DNA from: Welwitschia mirabilis
Taxonomy: Eukaryota > Gnetophyta > Gnetopsida > Welwitschiales
Direction of reading: 5' to 3'
Assembly (NCBI GenBank): GCA_051453625.1
Contig: JBOZIK010000001.1
Span: 236,350,636-236,414,635, forward strand
DNA length: 64,000 nt
The position numbers and the translations under genes are program-made. This document shows positions 46,936-59,779 of this stretch, one piece after another; position 1 is the stretch's first letter; each line of letters begins with the position of its first letter. The notes beneath the pieces were generated by a model, which saw only the letters and a program-made list of their open reading frames with translations, searched no databases and was not told the DNA's origin.

Positions 46936-49900
46936 TTAAGAAGGAAAGAGCCTCAAGCAATATTATTTTTAAAGTATTTATCTTTTTTTATTCTAAGTTT
47001 AATCTAAAAGGAAACTCTATTCTGAAGGAAAAATCTAAACTAAAAGCATACAATGAGACTAAAATTTTTGCAAGGGATTTTCCAAGGTAGTGCATGTATG
47101 AAGTGTCAAGATGATGATGAGTGCAAAGGTTAGATAATGAATTGACATTATGTGAAGCATTCTAAATTTGAAGAGAAACTATGTATATTTTTATGAATGA
47201 GTCCATAAAAATAGGAAGAACATTAATAAAAGAAGTAAAATTTAAGCATTCAAAGTCAAAAATAGTTAATCCTTTAGCTTGTTTTTGTTCACTCAATAAT
47301 TAATGCAAGACATTATTTTAAGATGAGATTAAAGTAAATTGAAGAACACTTGAGATGGTGAATTTTCATTAAGAAAATTATTAGAAAATGTTTCTAATGA
47401 TAAATAATGTTTATATTTTTTCTTGAGGTTTAGTTATTACTTAGAAGTTGTTGAGAAAAATATTCTTCATAGGATGGATCTTATATGGCCTCTTTGCTAA
47501 TGTTCTTCCCTTTATTAGGTTACTATGGGATTCTTTCTCATGTTGTTGATCAAGTGACAATGATTGTAATTCAAAAAAGGATTCTTCTTTAATATTGTTT
47601 TTTTCATTAATGTCACTTATTAACTCATCATCTATTGCATTACTCTTAAAGGTGTGGCCTTTTTCAAATGGTTTCTCATCTTCTAATGATTGATAATCCT
47701 CTAATATGTTTAATTCTCCACCAAAATACAGTTTTTTCTCGCAAATAATTAATCATTATTTAGTACATTCTTAAAATAAAGGCCCTCATGAATTTACTTG
47801 TTCGGTTCTTTATCATTTCTAAAGAATATAACTTGAGTATAATTAATTTTACTAACATTAATCCTTTCAACATTTTTAAGATTTTTTATTTCATGAAATA
47901 TGGAAAGCTCTTCCTCTTCTTATTGATTAAGTACACTCTTGATTTTTTAAAGAATTTCAATGTTGATTTGTGAACTTTACTTAAGGTTACTTAAGAAAGA
48001 GAAGTGTTTCTTAAGGATTTGTTTATTATCATGGTTAAATTAGACTAGAAACTTCATGAATTATCTTAATGACTTTTCCAATAAAGTAGACAATGGAATT
48101 TATTATTGATTGGATGGATAAGGATGAGAGAATAAAGGATATTGATAAGGTAATAAGGAAAAAGAAACATAAGGGATGGTGGAAAGCATAATATCAAATT
48201 TCTCTTAGAAAAAATAAGGCTTTTTAAACCCAAGGTAAAAAGGTTAGTCTATATGTAAAGGGTGTTTTAAGCTTCAAAGATATTCTCCAAAGGTTTTATT
48301 AATGTCAAAAGCATCTTAGGGCTTAAAATGATAAGGGTTATTATATTTACATTAAAGGTAATCCCCTAAAATTTTATTTAGTTGAATATAATCTTCTAAA
48401 GTTTATCTAGATTGAATGTGATTAGCAATTTTATAATGATTTTAATAGTTTTATAGAGAGCTTAGAGTTCTAAAGGTACTTCTTATAACCTATCAAAAAG
48501 GATCACATGCCCAACCTATATTAAGTTTCAGAAAATAGTTAATGAAACTTCACTATAAGGTTATGATTTTATAACTTTTTAAGGTTTTAGAAGAGGCTCA
48601 ATATCAGAAAATGTTTGAGAAGTATAAGAGAGTTTCATGAAAAATTTGAGTAGGAAATTCATGAATTAATTAGTCGCATCAATTAATATTCATGGTGGAA
48701 TTCATAATTTTTTGTAGAAATGATTTAAAAAAGAAAGGCATTATATTCTTAACTATGTAAACTGATTTGTGTTACAGGGTAAAAAACATAGATGGTAAAA
48801 AAATTGAAACTACTAAGTTGATATGAAATGATTATCATGAAAAAAGCTAGAATAAATTTTTCTTTTTATAATTTTTATAAAAACGCTGAAATGCAATAAA
48901 TATAAATTCTAAGTACTAAAATGAAAAACTGCAAAAAACAAAAAGGAAATGCACAAAAAAATTGAGTTTTATGTTAGTTTTTCTCAATTTCCAACCCTTG
49001 TTTTTATTGCAAGTCACAAAAAGCTTTATTAGACCTATAAGAAAAAATATTTCATTTGAAAATAATTTTCAAATTAGAACACAAAGGATAAACAAATCTC
49101 TAAAAAGAACTAATTTGGATATCACTAAAAACATATTGGCATCCACCACTAAAAAGTAAAAAAAATAAAACAAATACTCAAAAGGAAAAGAACAGTTTGG
49201 GTATCACTGAAAGGGACTAATACCAATCACTAGAAAACTATTTCAAAGAAAAAAAATAAAAAAATTAAAGAAATACAAGTTATGAAGCTTTTTATCATGC
49301 TAATACCCCCATAAATGATACCAAAATATCTTTGTTTAAAAACTATGCATTGTATTATAAAGAAAAATGTTAATAAAATAAAATAGGTAAGTATTTAGTG
49401 TTATCCTTCTCTAGGGATGTTTATGGTAAACTTGACCAAAGCAGCACAATAGTTTCAATCCTATAATAAAAATTAAAATACAATAAAAATCCAAGAGTTG
49501 ATAATTTTTGTTAAATTTTAGTTGGTAATAAAGGGAAGCGAACATGCTTCAAAGGTCTAGCTTAGCTTGTCTAATAATTCATCCTTGCTTTAATGATTTT
49601 TCTTATTCTTAAAACATAAGATTTAAATCATCTAGTAATGATAACTCTAGAGTGGTAACATAATCTCATTAACCACCTGAGTATTAATGAATTTAATAGT
49701 TGTTTTAGTTTTCTATAATCCTTTATAAAAATAAAAATTAAGGACAATAGTAATTAGGATCTATAACATAACAATGACTATAACTAAAAAGTTAACATTT
49801 GAAAATTCACTTTATTTGGAAGATCTTAATGATATAGTCATATCTGAGAATTAAAAGTACCATGTTAAAATGCACTAGAAATTAAATAATAAACAAGTAC

Positions 49901-50587
49901 TATAATAGAATACAAGAAAGAGTTTCATCTAAGAATTAAAAGTATTATACTAACATGAATGAACAACTTATTCTTGTATTAATTTAGGAAATACATTACA
50001 TTAATAGAGGAAGATGAAGCTAAAATAGACTTCTCAAGCTAACCTTAGAATAAGTCTACTCCTAAGGGAGGTATTTATAAAACCATGACATCTTGATGAT
50101 CCAATTATTCCCACCACATTGACAATTAAAGATTATTTACAATGAAGGCCTAAGACTCTTTTAAGAAAATGTTTTAGAATATTTGACATGTATTGGTTAA
50201 TAGTGATTACATAACAAGAGTTACATTTTTGGTATATTTCATTAGGAGGAGATTATTGCTTAATGGTGGTTACATAATGGGAGTTACATTTTTAGGCTAT
50301 CACCTTAGGAGGAGGTTATAATTTTTCATCATATAGCATTAAGTAAGACCTTAACCTTCTTGTAAAAGGTAAAGCTTATTATGATGAGTTCAACACATGT
50401 CCTTTGGATCATGATACCTCTACCAACTAATACTATTACCAAATGTTTCTAATGTCACCACTATGTCACTCATAGATGTCCCTGTTATGTGTTACTTTAT
50501 ACCTTTTGCATGTGTCATTTAATTGATGGTTGATTTTGATTTAACATTTGACTGAACCCATAAGTGAAATGTGGTTTCTTTTCATAA
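46936..50587. other. Unrecognised AT-rich region
   Basis: About 3.6 kb without a domain I can name. It holds a 103-codon minus-strand open frame (listed separately) and chance-like ORFs at 47788-47973 and 48962-49159. Near 49400-49440 there is a GTGTTATCCTTCTCTAGGGA segment that recalls leader sequences of plant gypsy elements, but not strongly. Confidence 0.4.
47441..47752 (-). pseudogene. 103-codon open frame lacking a start, unknown
   Basis: Read on the minus strand, the frame is open from just after a TGA (47753-47755) to a TAA at 47441-47443. The composition is protein-like and acidic: LNILEDYQSLEDEKPFEKGH, then a Glu/Asn/Gln-rich middle and a basic end with RTLAKRPYKIHP. It has no ATG near its beginning and continues upstream (47790-47970) only in other phases. 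I do not recognise it. It might be the linker of a retroelement gag or pol, or a host exon remnant. Confidence 0.3.
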
Positions 50588-51985
50588 AGACATTAGAACA
50601 TAAATTTGAATACATTCTACCTTGAAATACTAGTAGTGGTAATGAACTAGATGATGGTACTAGTATTTTCTCTTGGATCTTCTTCAAATCTTAGCATGTC
50701 TTTCAAAAAGTAGTAATTATCCTAAAATTATCATAAAAAAGTTTATAATTTATAAAATGTTATCAAAAATGGATTGAAGACATATTTTTTTAATAAAATA
50801 GCTATTTAAATATCTTTGAGTCTATCAAATTGATTAATTATGCTTAATATTAATGTTAATTTTGGCATGCAAAAATCCACACACCTTAGTAATTAAGGGT
50901 GTATTGAGTAAAGACTAAAGGCATAGTAATACAATCTATTTAGAGTTTATTACTAAGTTAACACAAAGAAATAAAGTATTATAAATTAAAATTTACTAAG
51001 GTATTAGTAGGTCATCAACATTATATCGTAAACTTCCTTAAGGGGGGTAAAGAGGGGAGGGAGAGGGGTAAGGGAAGAGGAGGGTGGGGTGGAGGTTAGG
51101 TTTAGTATCTAGCTATGATAATCAAAACTAATAATGAATTAGATGTCCTACTAAGGTAATTTATACTTTGTCATTTTATGTATTTTCTAGAAATAAGGAT
51201 CATACTCTTGGAGATAACATGATTACTACCTAGATTTCAAGTAGGTCCAAACATCTTTCATTAAACTTTATCATGTTTACAGAATGATTTATAAATTAAA
51301 TTATTTTATTTTAATTTATGTAATTGATTTTTAGAGGATTATATTTATTAATTGGTCATACTTATGGATTAAATAGATCATTTAATTTATGGATATGAGC
51401 AAGATCTGTTTTGAATTAACTATACATCTCTATTATAGTTCCTTCTCATTTTTTGACATCTTTTTATGTCATTGTAGTTTATATAGATATTTTGACTTAT
51501 GAATGTAAGAAATGTCTCTTTCTAAATCAACTATATTTTTTTAATTTTCTCTTATCTCTTTCCCATGTTTTTTTCATAAGTTTTCTATATATGTAAAGTA
51601 TAAATTCATTTTTTAGATATGGATGTCATCAAGATCCTCTAAAATTAACTATAACTCAAACTTCTTATTTTTATTTATATTTTATTATTTATAGAAAACT
51701 GAAAGAGAATGTTTTAGCTCTTGTTAAACTTCTTCATACTAGTGTTGATAATTAGGAGCATGATTAATGTACAAATCACTCTTCAAAACGATTAGAGTTA
51801 GAAAGATTAGCATGAATATTTCATGTCTACCATCTATATATGGTTTTGACATTGACTTTTTTATGCAATTTCATGTTTAACTTCAACCTTCAAATGAAGA
51901 AAATTCTCAGTAGTTTGTTAATAGTAAGTTGATAGAAATCATGATAAATTTTATAACTTTGAAACATAAGGAGTCTATGATAGGA
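50588..51985 (+). repeat. 1.4-kb direct repeat, left copy
   Basis: Colinear with 55412-56795 (shared words AACATAAATTTGAATA, TTCTCTTGGATCTTCTT, TTTGACATCTTTTTATGTCA, AAACATAAGGAGT). Roughly 85 percent identical by eye. It contains the G-rich tract at 51042-51100, which is missing from the other copy. It ends exactly where a CCTAGAGGGGG LTR-like block begins. It may be one of a pair of LTRs or part of a larger dispersed repeat. Confidence 0.75.
51042..51100 (+). repeat. G-rich tract, possible G-quadruplex
   Basis: About 59 bases, almost all purine and mostly G on the plus strand, with eight or more runs of three to six G separated by one to four bases. The copy at 55861-55875 has only AAGGGGGAGCAGGG. 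It stands out sharply in DNA that is about three quarters A+T. Confidence 0.85.
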
Positions 51986-53160
51986 TTGAGAACCCTAGAG
52001 GGGGATGAATAGGTTCTTTCAAAAATTATGCTTAAGATAATATTAGAACTCTAATTATAGTTTGCATATAAAAATAAAGAAATTAAGAAAGTACATACAA
52101 AAATGGAAAACTGTAAGTAAAGAATTAAGAGATGAAAAAGAACAAACTATTAATTCAATGCACACAGGATTTATAGTGGTTAAGTAACTCCCCTACTCCA
52201 CTTTTGATGATCAACTTCTCTTAAGCTTGAACTCGGATCTTTATTACTCCATAGGTTTTGCCAGGTTCACCTGTAATCCTTACAAGCAGACTTTTATAAG
52301 CTAAGTCTCAGCCTTAACAATGTCCTTTTGCAGGCTAAGTCTCAATCTTTAATAAAAAACTTTTACAGTCTAAGTATTAACACTAAAAATAATGGATGTG
52401 ATGTAATGATGTCTTGATTACTCGAATATCACACATTTGATAGCAGTATAATAAATGGATCTCTTCTCCAATAGATCACAGTGATGAAGCTTTTAGATCT
52501 GATTTTGAATGAGACTCTTTTATCAAGGATAGATCTCCTTAATCAAATGTGTAGTAATACAATCATGTACAATCTAATCTTTCAAATCCACGTAGATTAT
52601 GTCGAATTAGGATAGTGTCAAAAGATCTCTAGGTCATTAATAGAATAGTTATTTATAATGGAGGGTTACTAGGATTTATTACAAATGAATTGCACCTCCA
52701 ACAGCTATAAATGACTAGAAAATAATTAGGTAATAACTAAGTAACAGATACATAACATTTACAACTTTTAATTTTCTACATCATTCGGTCGATCCCATAA
52801 ATAACTCGAACAATCCTATTGTGGGTTCAGTCGATCCCTTGCCTCTTGATCTAGAACTATGGACTGTTAGCTTCTCAAACCCGGTCGACCCCATGAAAAT
52901 CTGATTGATCCCTTTTCTCTCAGTCTAGAACTATTACCTATTAATTCCTCAAATCTATTCAACTCCATGATTATCCAATCAACTTCTTTCTATTCAGTTC
53001 AGGGATACAAGTTCTTAAGATTATAAGTTGATCGACCCCTTCAGAATCTAGTCGACCCCTTTGGGTTTAGTTCATTTCTTTATGACTTATTTAGGTGTGA
53101 TCAACCCCTTTAGAATCTAGTTGACTCCCACTAAAGGTAAACATAACTGAGTAGTTTCTC
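51986..53160 (+). repeat. LTR-like block with GTCGACC words, copy 2
   Basis: Starts at TGAGAACCCTAGAGGGGGAT, the best preserved form of this LTR start in the window. It has GGATTTATAGTGGTTAAGTA near 52168 and a C-rich ACTCCCCTACTCCAC segment. From 52790 to 53130 the words GGTCGATCC, GTCGACCCC, GATTGATCCC and GTCGACCCCT recur. It parallels 25545-26720 in order and is less eroded. It is probably a full or partial LTR, but no second copy flanks a coding interior. Confidence 0.55.
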
Positions 53161-55311
53161 TAGTGCATTTTGGTTTAATTTTTTCACCTGCAAACTCAAT
53201 CTCATTTGCACATAATAAGTAATAATTTGTACTACAATAGAAATTAGTTTGACATCAGTTGACAAATATACTATAACAATTACAACATCATGAAAATAAA
53301 AAATAATATAAAATAAGATTAAAAATAATAGATCAACATCCTATCTGTCATAGGAACAATAGAAGGAATGGTACACATAGAAACCAAAAAATAGAAATAG
53401 AATGAAAACAAAATAGAAAGCAAAAAACTCAAAAAATAGGATTATCATTCACCTAGTCATCTAAACATTGCAAGAGATGATATAGATTAATTTTATTATA
53501 GAAAAATTAAAATCCTAAAATAAAAATAAAAAATAAAATCACACACTCTCATCCTACCTATCATGTGAATGACAAATGAGATGACCAATATTTTTCTATA
53601 AAAGCTAAATCTAAAAAACTGAAACTAAAAATTTGCACACAAAAAACATATAGTTCCTAATAAAATAAAACATCGCTATAAATAAATAATCAAACATAGT
53701 TTTGATATACTCAATCAAATAACAACAACTCTTGTACTTCTCAATAACCTTCCTTAGCAATGGCATTAATTTTTTGAAGTGTGTATTTGTGTAAATGCTT
53801 AAGTTCAAAATGATTCTAACATTCATAAAATAAGTAGATATCTCACATAGTACAACACACTAGTATGAGTGGGAGTAGATCCAAAATATCATATTCACTT
53901 TGAAGACTATAAGACAAGACTTAGGTTGCTTCGTAAAATGGAATAGAAACCAAAAATAAATAACAATATAGGAAAATAAAGGAATGAAATGTAAATGGAA
54001 AGTAAAACTAATCTCGCTGAAATGGAAATTAAGCTACTTTACTTAATTTCAGCCTTAACAAAGGCTATTCTTGATAACTTATATCACTAAAGAAATTATC
54101 ACAAGATCAAGGATAACATAGACTATAAGGATAATCAAAGAAACTAACATGCAAATATGGAAACAAAATAAGGTTTTTGTATTAAGAAGAGTAACAACAT
54201 TTGGGTTACAAAATAGCCGTGTTTCAATAGAGAATACACATCCCTCCACCAAAGGAATGTCTTTTTGTAACACTCGAGATGGATCTTCCACCCTTCAATT
54301 TTCTATCACAAGAATTTTTAGTGCAATGAAGATGAGAATGAGAGTTAAGGGAGGACTTATTTATAATAAATCATAGTAGAAAAAGACAAATACAAGGTGC
54401 AACAAGATGACCTCTTTTACATAAATGAAATGGATGAAATGATTAAGGATTGCTGTCAAAGTTTATTACATGTCAGTGTCATCCTGACTATCATTTAGAC
54501 AATAATGGGATTAACTTCTCATTACAAGAGATAATTCAGATTTGATAACTCAGTGATGATTTAAAAGTCTACATCAGTAACCAACAGTTTTTGTGTTCTA
54601 TCTATTATGGGGATGACAGAGGAGATGATGATCTTCTTAATAATATTTTAAAGAAGAAACTTAGTATTTTAATAAGTAAATCTTCTCCAAAGCTTTGTGT
54701 AATAAATTGTGTATTTAACACATTAAATATGGATAAGAATTTCTCATTTCCAAGAGTTCCTATTGAACCTCCAAAATCCTTAGAATTATACTTAATCTTG
54801 TGTAAAAGTCTTATAAAACAACTTATAAAACCCCATCAAATAACCCCAAATTTGTAGCTCAACAATACCTAACATCACTTCATTCATGAACATGTAAAAA
54901 ATAAAGACATACATCTTGAATACATTCCTATTAAGTAATAATTAGTAGACATTCTTGCTAAACCACAATCTTAATCCATGCCCATGAATTATCTCTATAA
55001 AAGTTGCTAAATATTGATCCATGTCCATGAATTATCTTCCTTCCTTAATATTCCCTTACATATATGATTAAAAATATTTTCATCATTCTTTATGTATTTA
55101 GATATTTATTTTCTCCTTTAAAATTTTAATTTGCATTAATAGATGGTAAACTGCCTAAACTCTAATGGTCTACCCTCTTGTATTTAGTTTTTCTATAATC
55201 TTTCTTGCATCATCTAGTTAACTAATATTGTATAGATAACCTCTGTGCACTCATTTTACCTCTTTGCATGAAAAATAGATAGGTGATCAATTACTATTAT
55301 TTAGTACTTAG
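53161..55311. other. Unrecognised region with a minus-strand LTR-like promoter
   Basis: No coding domain recognised. 54140-54560 looks like an LTR read on the minus strand, with a TATA box at 54358-54365. ORFs at 54079-54376 on both strands overlap this and are unlikely genes. An 88-codon plus-strand ORF at 54591-54857 (contains SFPRVPIEPPKSLELYLIL) has a mixed composition but no known motif. Confidence 0.35.
54358..54365 (-). promoter_or_regulatory. TATA box of putative antisense LTR
   Basis: TATTTATA on the plus strand is TATAAATA on the minus strand. It lies next to a GGGAGGACT segment of the kind that flanks the TATA box in plant LTRs. Confidence 0.35.
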
Positions 55312-55411
55312 NNNNNNNNNNNNNNNNNNNNNNNNNNNNNNNNNNNNNNNNNNNNNNNNNNNNNNNNNNNNNNNNNNNNNNNNNNNNNNNNNNNNNNNNN
55401 NNNNNNNNNNN
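55312..55411. other. Assembly gap (100 N)
   Basis: Cuts the left part of the second 1.4-kb direct repeat. Confidence 0.99.
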
Positions 55412-56795
55412 AGAACATAAATTTGAATAGATTCTGCCTTGAAAGACTAGTGGCAGTGATGACCTAAATTATAGTGCTAGAATTTTCTCTTGGATCTTCT
55501 TGAAATTTTAGCATGTTTTTTAAAAATTAACAATTATCTTAAAACTATCAAGGAAAAGTCCATAATTTTTGAAATGTTATAAAAAAGGGTTAAGGACATA
55601 ATTTTATGATAAAATAGTAATTTAATATCACTAAGTATGTTAAATTGGTTAATTATGATTGGTTTAAATGTTAATATTTGCATGCAAAATTCCCACACAC
55701 CTTACTAGTTGAGGATGTATTAAGTAAATACTAGAGGCATAGTATTAGGATATATTTAGATTTTATCACTAAGTTAACAAAAAAACATAAGTGTTACAAA
55801 TCAAGATTTACTAAGTTTAAGGTCTAAATAGGTTACCAACATTATATCATACACTTTCTTAAGGGGGAGCAGGGTATATAACTATGATAACCAAAACTGA
55901 TAATGAATTAAATGCCCTACTAAGGTAATTCAAACTTTATATTTTTAATGTATATTTTGAAAATAATAATCATACCCTTGTATAGAACATGACTACTATC
56001 TATATTTTAAAATAAGCCCTAAAATTGATAAAGTTTTTATTTAACCATCTAATCATTTAGACCATTTAATTAAAATTTATCATATTCAAAAAATGATTCT
56101 TGAATAAAATTATGTTAATTTAATTTATGTATGCAATTGTTAGAGGATTATATTTATTAATTTATTGTATTATTATGGATTAGATAGATCATTTCATTTG
56201 TGGATGTAAGCAAGATCTGTCATGAATTAACTATACCTTTATTATACTTCTTTCACATTTTTTGACATCTTTTTATGTCATTGTAATTTAGATAGATAGT
56301 TTGACTTGTGAATTTGAGAAATATCTCTTTTTAAATTAGCTATATCTTTCTAATTTCTTCTTATCTCTTTCTAATGTCATTTTGATAGGTTTTCTATATG
56401 TAAATTATAGATCCATTTTTTAGCTATTGATGTAACCAAGGTCACCTAAAATTAACTATACCTAAAAACTTCTAATTTCTTTTTCATATTTTATTATTTA
56501 TACCAATGTTAAAGGGAAAGTGTCATCTATTATTAGAATCCTTCATACTAGTATTAACAATTAGAATCATGACTAATGTAAAAATCACTCTTAAGAATGA
56601 TTAGAGTTGGAAAGATTAGCATGAAGATTTTGTATCTATCATGTATATATATGGTTTTGAAATTAATTTTTTTATGAAAGTCTATGTTCCTCTTCAACCT
56701 TTAAATGAAGAAAATTTTTAGAAGTCTATTAAAAGTAAGTCGATATAAATCATAATAACTTCTATGACTTTGAAACATAAGGAGTTCATAGATCG
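55412..56795 (+). repeat. 1.4-kb direct repeat, right copy
   Basis: Second copy of 50588-51985, starting at the gap. It follows the left copy to AAACATAAGGAGTTCATAG and then diverges into the sense copia region. It lacks the expanded G tract. Confidence 0.75.
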
Positions 56796-57327
56796 AAGTA
56801 AGACAAGCTATACCAACTTTATTACATCATAAAATATATTCTACCTAAAGAAGGATTTGGAGCATATTAATCTAATAATGAGTATGGACATGTTACATTA
56901 TGAACAAGGAAATATGTAACAAATAATTATGTAAATGATTGATACTGATATAAAGGTTATTTAAATTAATCAACAAAATCAAATCTGTGTACATTACATA
57001 AACTTGCTTAGATGTTGTTTAGGGGATCCGTATTTTATAAAGATATTATGTTACTACATAATAGTAATAAACTAGTATAAATAATATTTGATACACTTAT
57101 TAATAATCTTATTACAACTAAAGCATAGTTTTAACTTTGTTAATACTTCATCCTCTAAAGCTATATTCAAAGTGTTACATCCTTATAATGGGTCTTATCT
57201 TAATAAAACTTTTTTAATAGAATATCCTCCTAATGTCACATACTATAATATGAGTAAATCTTCCTATAAATAGAAATCACCTCCACCTCTTAAATTCCAT
57301 TAATCTTAGATAAAAAATGTATATTAG

Positions 57328-57369
57328 TGTTTATGTTAAAAAAGATAAGATCATACTGATAATTATTGT
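57328..57369 (+). pseudogene. Copia gag zinc knuckle remnant
   Basis: Fourteen codons from Cys to Cys with the spacing C-x2-stop-x4-H-x4-C (the end reads DHTDNYC). The second Cys codon is now TAA and one further stop is present. It marks the end of gag in element C. The open 61-codon frame before it (57088-57273) may be gag but has no motif I recognise. Confidence 0.5.
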
Positions 57370-57499
57370 TAGATATCTTGAGATAGAATTAAAGATACTA
57401 TTAAGCCAAATTCAATCACTAATGACTTGGTTCTCTAGATAATGCCAAATATTGTAAATTCAATGCCATATTTCAAAGTCATGATGTTGCATGTATGAG

Positions 57500-57620
57500 T
57501 GGAAATATACCTCGTGGTGAATCTTAAATTCTATATACTAGTGTGACTAGGCATATAACATATAGGCATGACTACTTTGATGATTTTACCAATAGCCAAG
57601 TTAAGTTTAATTATAAGATA
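57500..57620 (+). pseudogene. Copia aspartic protease remnant
   Basis: The frame reads ILYTSVTRHITYRHDYFDDF, which corresponds to the usual W-ILDSGAT-HIT...F block of copia protease. The catalytic D-S-G-A is replaced by Y-T-S-V, so it is inactive. Confidence 0.65.
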
Positions 57621-57779
57621 TAACTTTAATTTCTATAAAAAGTTATGATATATTTATATTTTATTTTCATTCTCTCTTAGCAAACACACTATCTATTGTT
57701 TTATATATATCCTATTTAAGGTTACATAATTTCTCCTTTTTCATGTTGATTAGAGAAGGTGAGTTAATCTTCAAGATAC

Positions 57780-58770
57780 AGTATACCATTAATATTTATT
57801 ATGGTTCTCAAAAACTTATCATCAAAGTCTACATAGATTGAAAACTAATGAATCTTCAAGGGTTTATTAGTATGCATGAATTTTTTCTTCATGTCTTATA
57901 AGAATAAATTTTACCATTGCTTTTATGGCATACTCACTTGGATCATTCCAATTCTCATGTTTTAACTATAACATGTAAAAATGAAAATCATCTTCTATCC
58001 TCATTATACATGATTTTCCTTTAATGTAAAACATTTATAATAACTAAAGTAGTACAATAACAGTTTTCCCACAAGTAAGTGGTGGATTAATCAAGAGCTT
58101 CTTTTGATTTATAATGATCTATATAACCTTATGTCTATTCTTTCACTTTAATAATATCACTACTTTATATCATTAATAGATGATTTTTGCATATGACCTG
58201 CTTTTGTTTTATAAGATTAAGATCTCTTACTTTAAATATTTTAAAATCTTCAAAGAAAAAATGGAAAATAAAGTTAGTAATAAGATTAAGGATTTCTATT
58301 TTAATAATGGTGGTGAATACACATTAGATAATTTTAAGAAATTTTTAACTTTAAAAGGCATTTATGATCCAAATACACACCTAGAAATACCTCAATAGAA
58401 TGGCATTACTAGATAGTTTAATTAGACTTTATTAGATGTAACACATTTTATGATGTTCTTTAATTGTTAGAAAAACCTATTTATTATGTAAAGAAATTAG
58501 TATTATGGTATATCTAAATAATCATACTTACATGGGTTATAAAAATGGTATATTACTTGATTAAAAATTGAATTAATATAAGCCTACTCTAACCCATCTT
58601 TGTGTATTTAGAGTAAGTTCTATATTCATATTCTTATTAATCATTGTAAAAAACTTGGTATACATGCTTATATCAACATATTTATGGGGTAACCAACTAA
58701 TCAAAAATAATATTATGTGTAGATGTCTAAGAATTACAAGGTTATCATTTCTCAGNNNNNNNNNNNNNNN
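57780..58770 (+). pseudogene. Copia pre-integrase and integrase remnant
   Basis: LLWHTHLDHSNSHVL (about 57930-57975) matches the WH-RLGH-S motif of the gag-pre-integrase domain. Next, SFDLIYNDLYNLMS (about 58100-58140) and FISLIDDF (about 58165-58188) give the first core block. Then comes an open 72-codon frame with FYFNNGGEYTLDNFKKF (58287-58340, usual S-D-N-G-G-E-Y), where the second catalytic Asp is Asn. The block PQ-stop-NG follows at 58390, where CAG became TAG. The C-terminal domain lies at 58600-58755 (GIHAYINIF, then IISHD beyond the gap). Three or more frameshifts are needed to read it all. Confidence 0.85.
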
Positions 58771-58855
58771 NNNNNNNNNNNNNNNNNNNNNNNNNNNNNN
58801 NNNNNNNNNNNNNNNNNNNNNNNNNNNNNNNNNNNNNNNNNNNNNNNNNNNNNNN
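58756..58855. other. Assembly gap (100 N) with overlapping flanks
   Basis: 58856 onward repeats 58534-58755 (integrase C-terminal part) at about 95 percent identity. Confidence 0.99.
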
Positions 58856-59323
58856 ATTATAAAAATGGTATATTATGTGATTAAGAATTGAATTAATATA
58901 ATCTTACTCTAATCCATCTTTGTGTACTTAGAGTAAGTTCTATGTTCATGTTCTTATTAATCGTTGTAATACACTTGATATACATGCTTATATTAACATA
59001 TTTATTGGGTACTCAACTAATCAAAAATAATATTATGTGTAAATGTCTAAGAATTATATGATTATCATTTCTCATGACATTATTTTTTTAAAATTTACAA
59101 AATAATTCTCAGTTTCATCTTTCTAAGATACATCCTTCCTATCATGTTGTGTACATTTTAGATGTTCAATGTCCTATGGTCTAGGATGAAAATGTGTCTA
59201 TTAGTCTTAAGTTATTAATTCTTTCTAGCTAAAATATTTTATCCATAATACAATCTAGAGGGATTAAACATTTGGGTGTGCTTAACACATACAAACATGG
59301 TTCTAGTAGTAACCCATTGTATT
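58856..59323 (+). pseudogene. Second copy of copia integrase C-terminus and linker
   Basis: Repeats the integrase end seen before the gap and continues to IISHDIIF near 59065-59090, then the linker with NTYKHGSSSNPLY at 59284-59323. The duplication lies precisely at a contig join, so it is likely a second reading of the same locus and not a longer protein. Confidence 0.75.
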
Positions 59324-59423
59324 NNNNNNNNNNNNNNNNNNNNNNNNNNNNNNNNNNNNNNNNNNNNNNNNNNNNNNNNNNNNNNNNNNNNNNNNNNNNN
59401 NNNNNNNNNNNNNNNNNNNNNNN
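59324..59423. other. Assembly gap (100 N) with overlapping flanks
   Basis: 59424-59647 repeats 59100-59323 almost base for base. Confidence 0.99.
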
Positions 59424-59779
59424 AATAATTCTCAGTTTAATCTTTCTAAGATACATCCTTTCTATCATGTTGTGTACATTTTAGATGCTCAATGTCCTAT
59501 GGTCTAGGAGTAAATTGTGTCTACTAGTATTAAGTTATTAGTTATTTCAAGCTAAAATATTTTATCCACAATACAATATAGTGGGATTAAACATTTAAGT
59601 ATACTTAACACATACAAACATGGTTCTAGTAGTAACCCATTGTATTTTCCTAGCAAAAATTCTAATCCCTCTCAACGATGAAAATAATATAGTTGATTAC
59701 ACTATACACTACAATATTTTCATGATGATGAAAAGGTGAAAAAATGGAAGTAGCTATATGTTTTATGCATCTCTTAATA
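59424..59779 (+). pseudogene. Copia integrase-RT linker, second copy
   Basis: Again carries the TNTYKHGSSSNPL linker (about 59608-59645), then runs on into the lead of RT. It is not a separate gene. Confidence 0.7.

Noticed and set aside
53611-53826. 71-codon minus-strand ORF, and 62369-62566 (65 codons, minus)
   Set aside because: Composition typical of AT-rich chance ORFs, no conserved copy and no motif.
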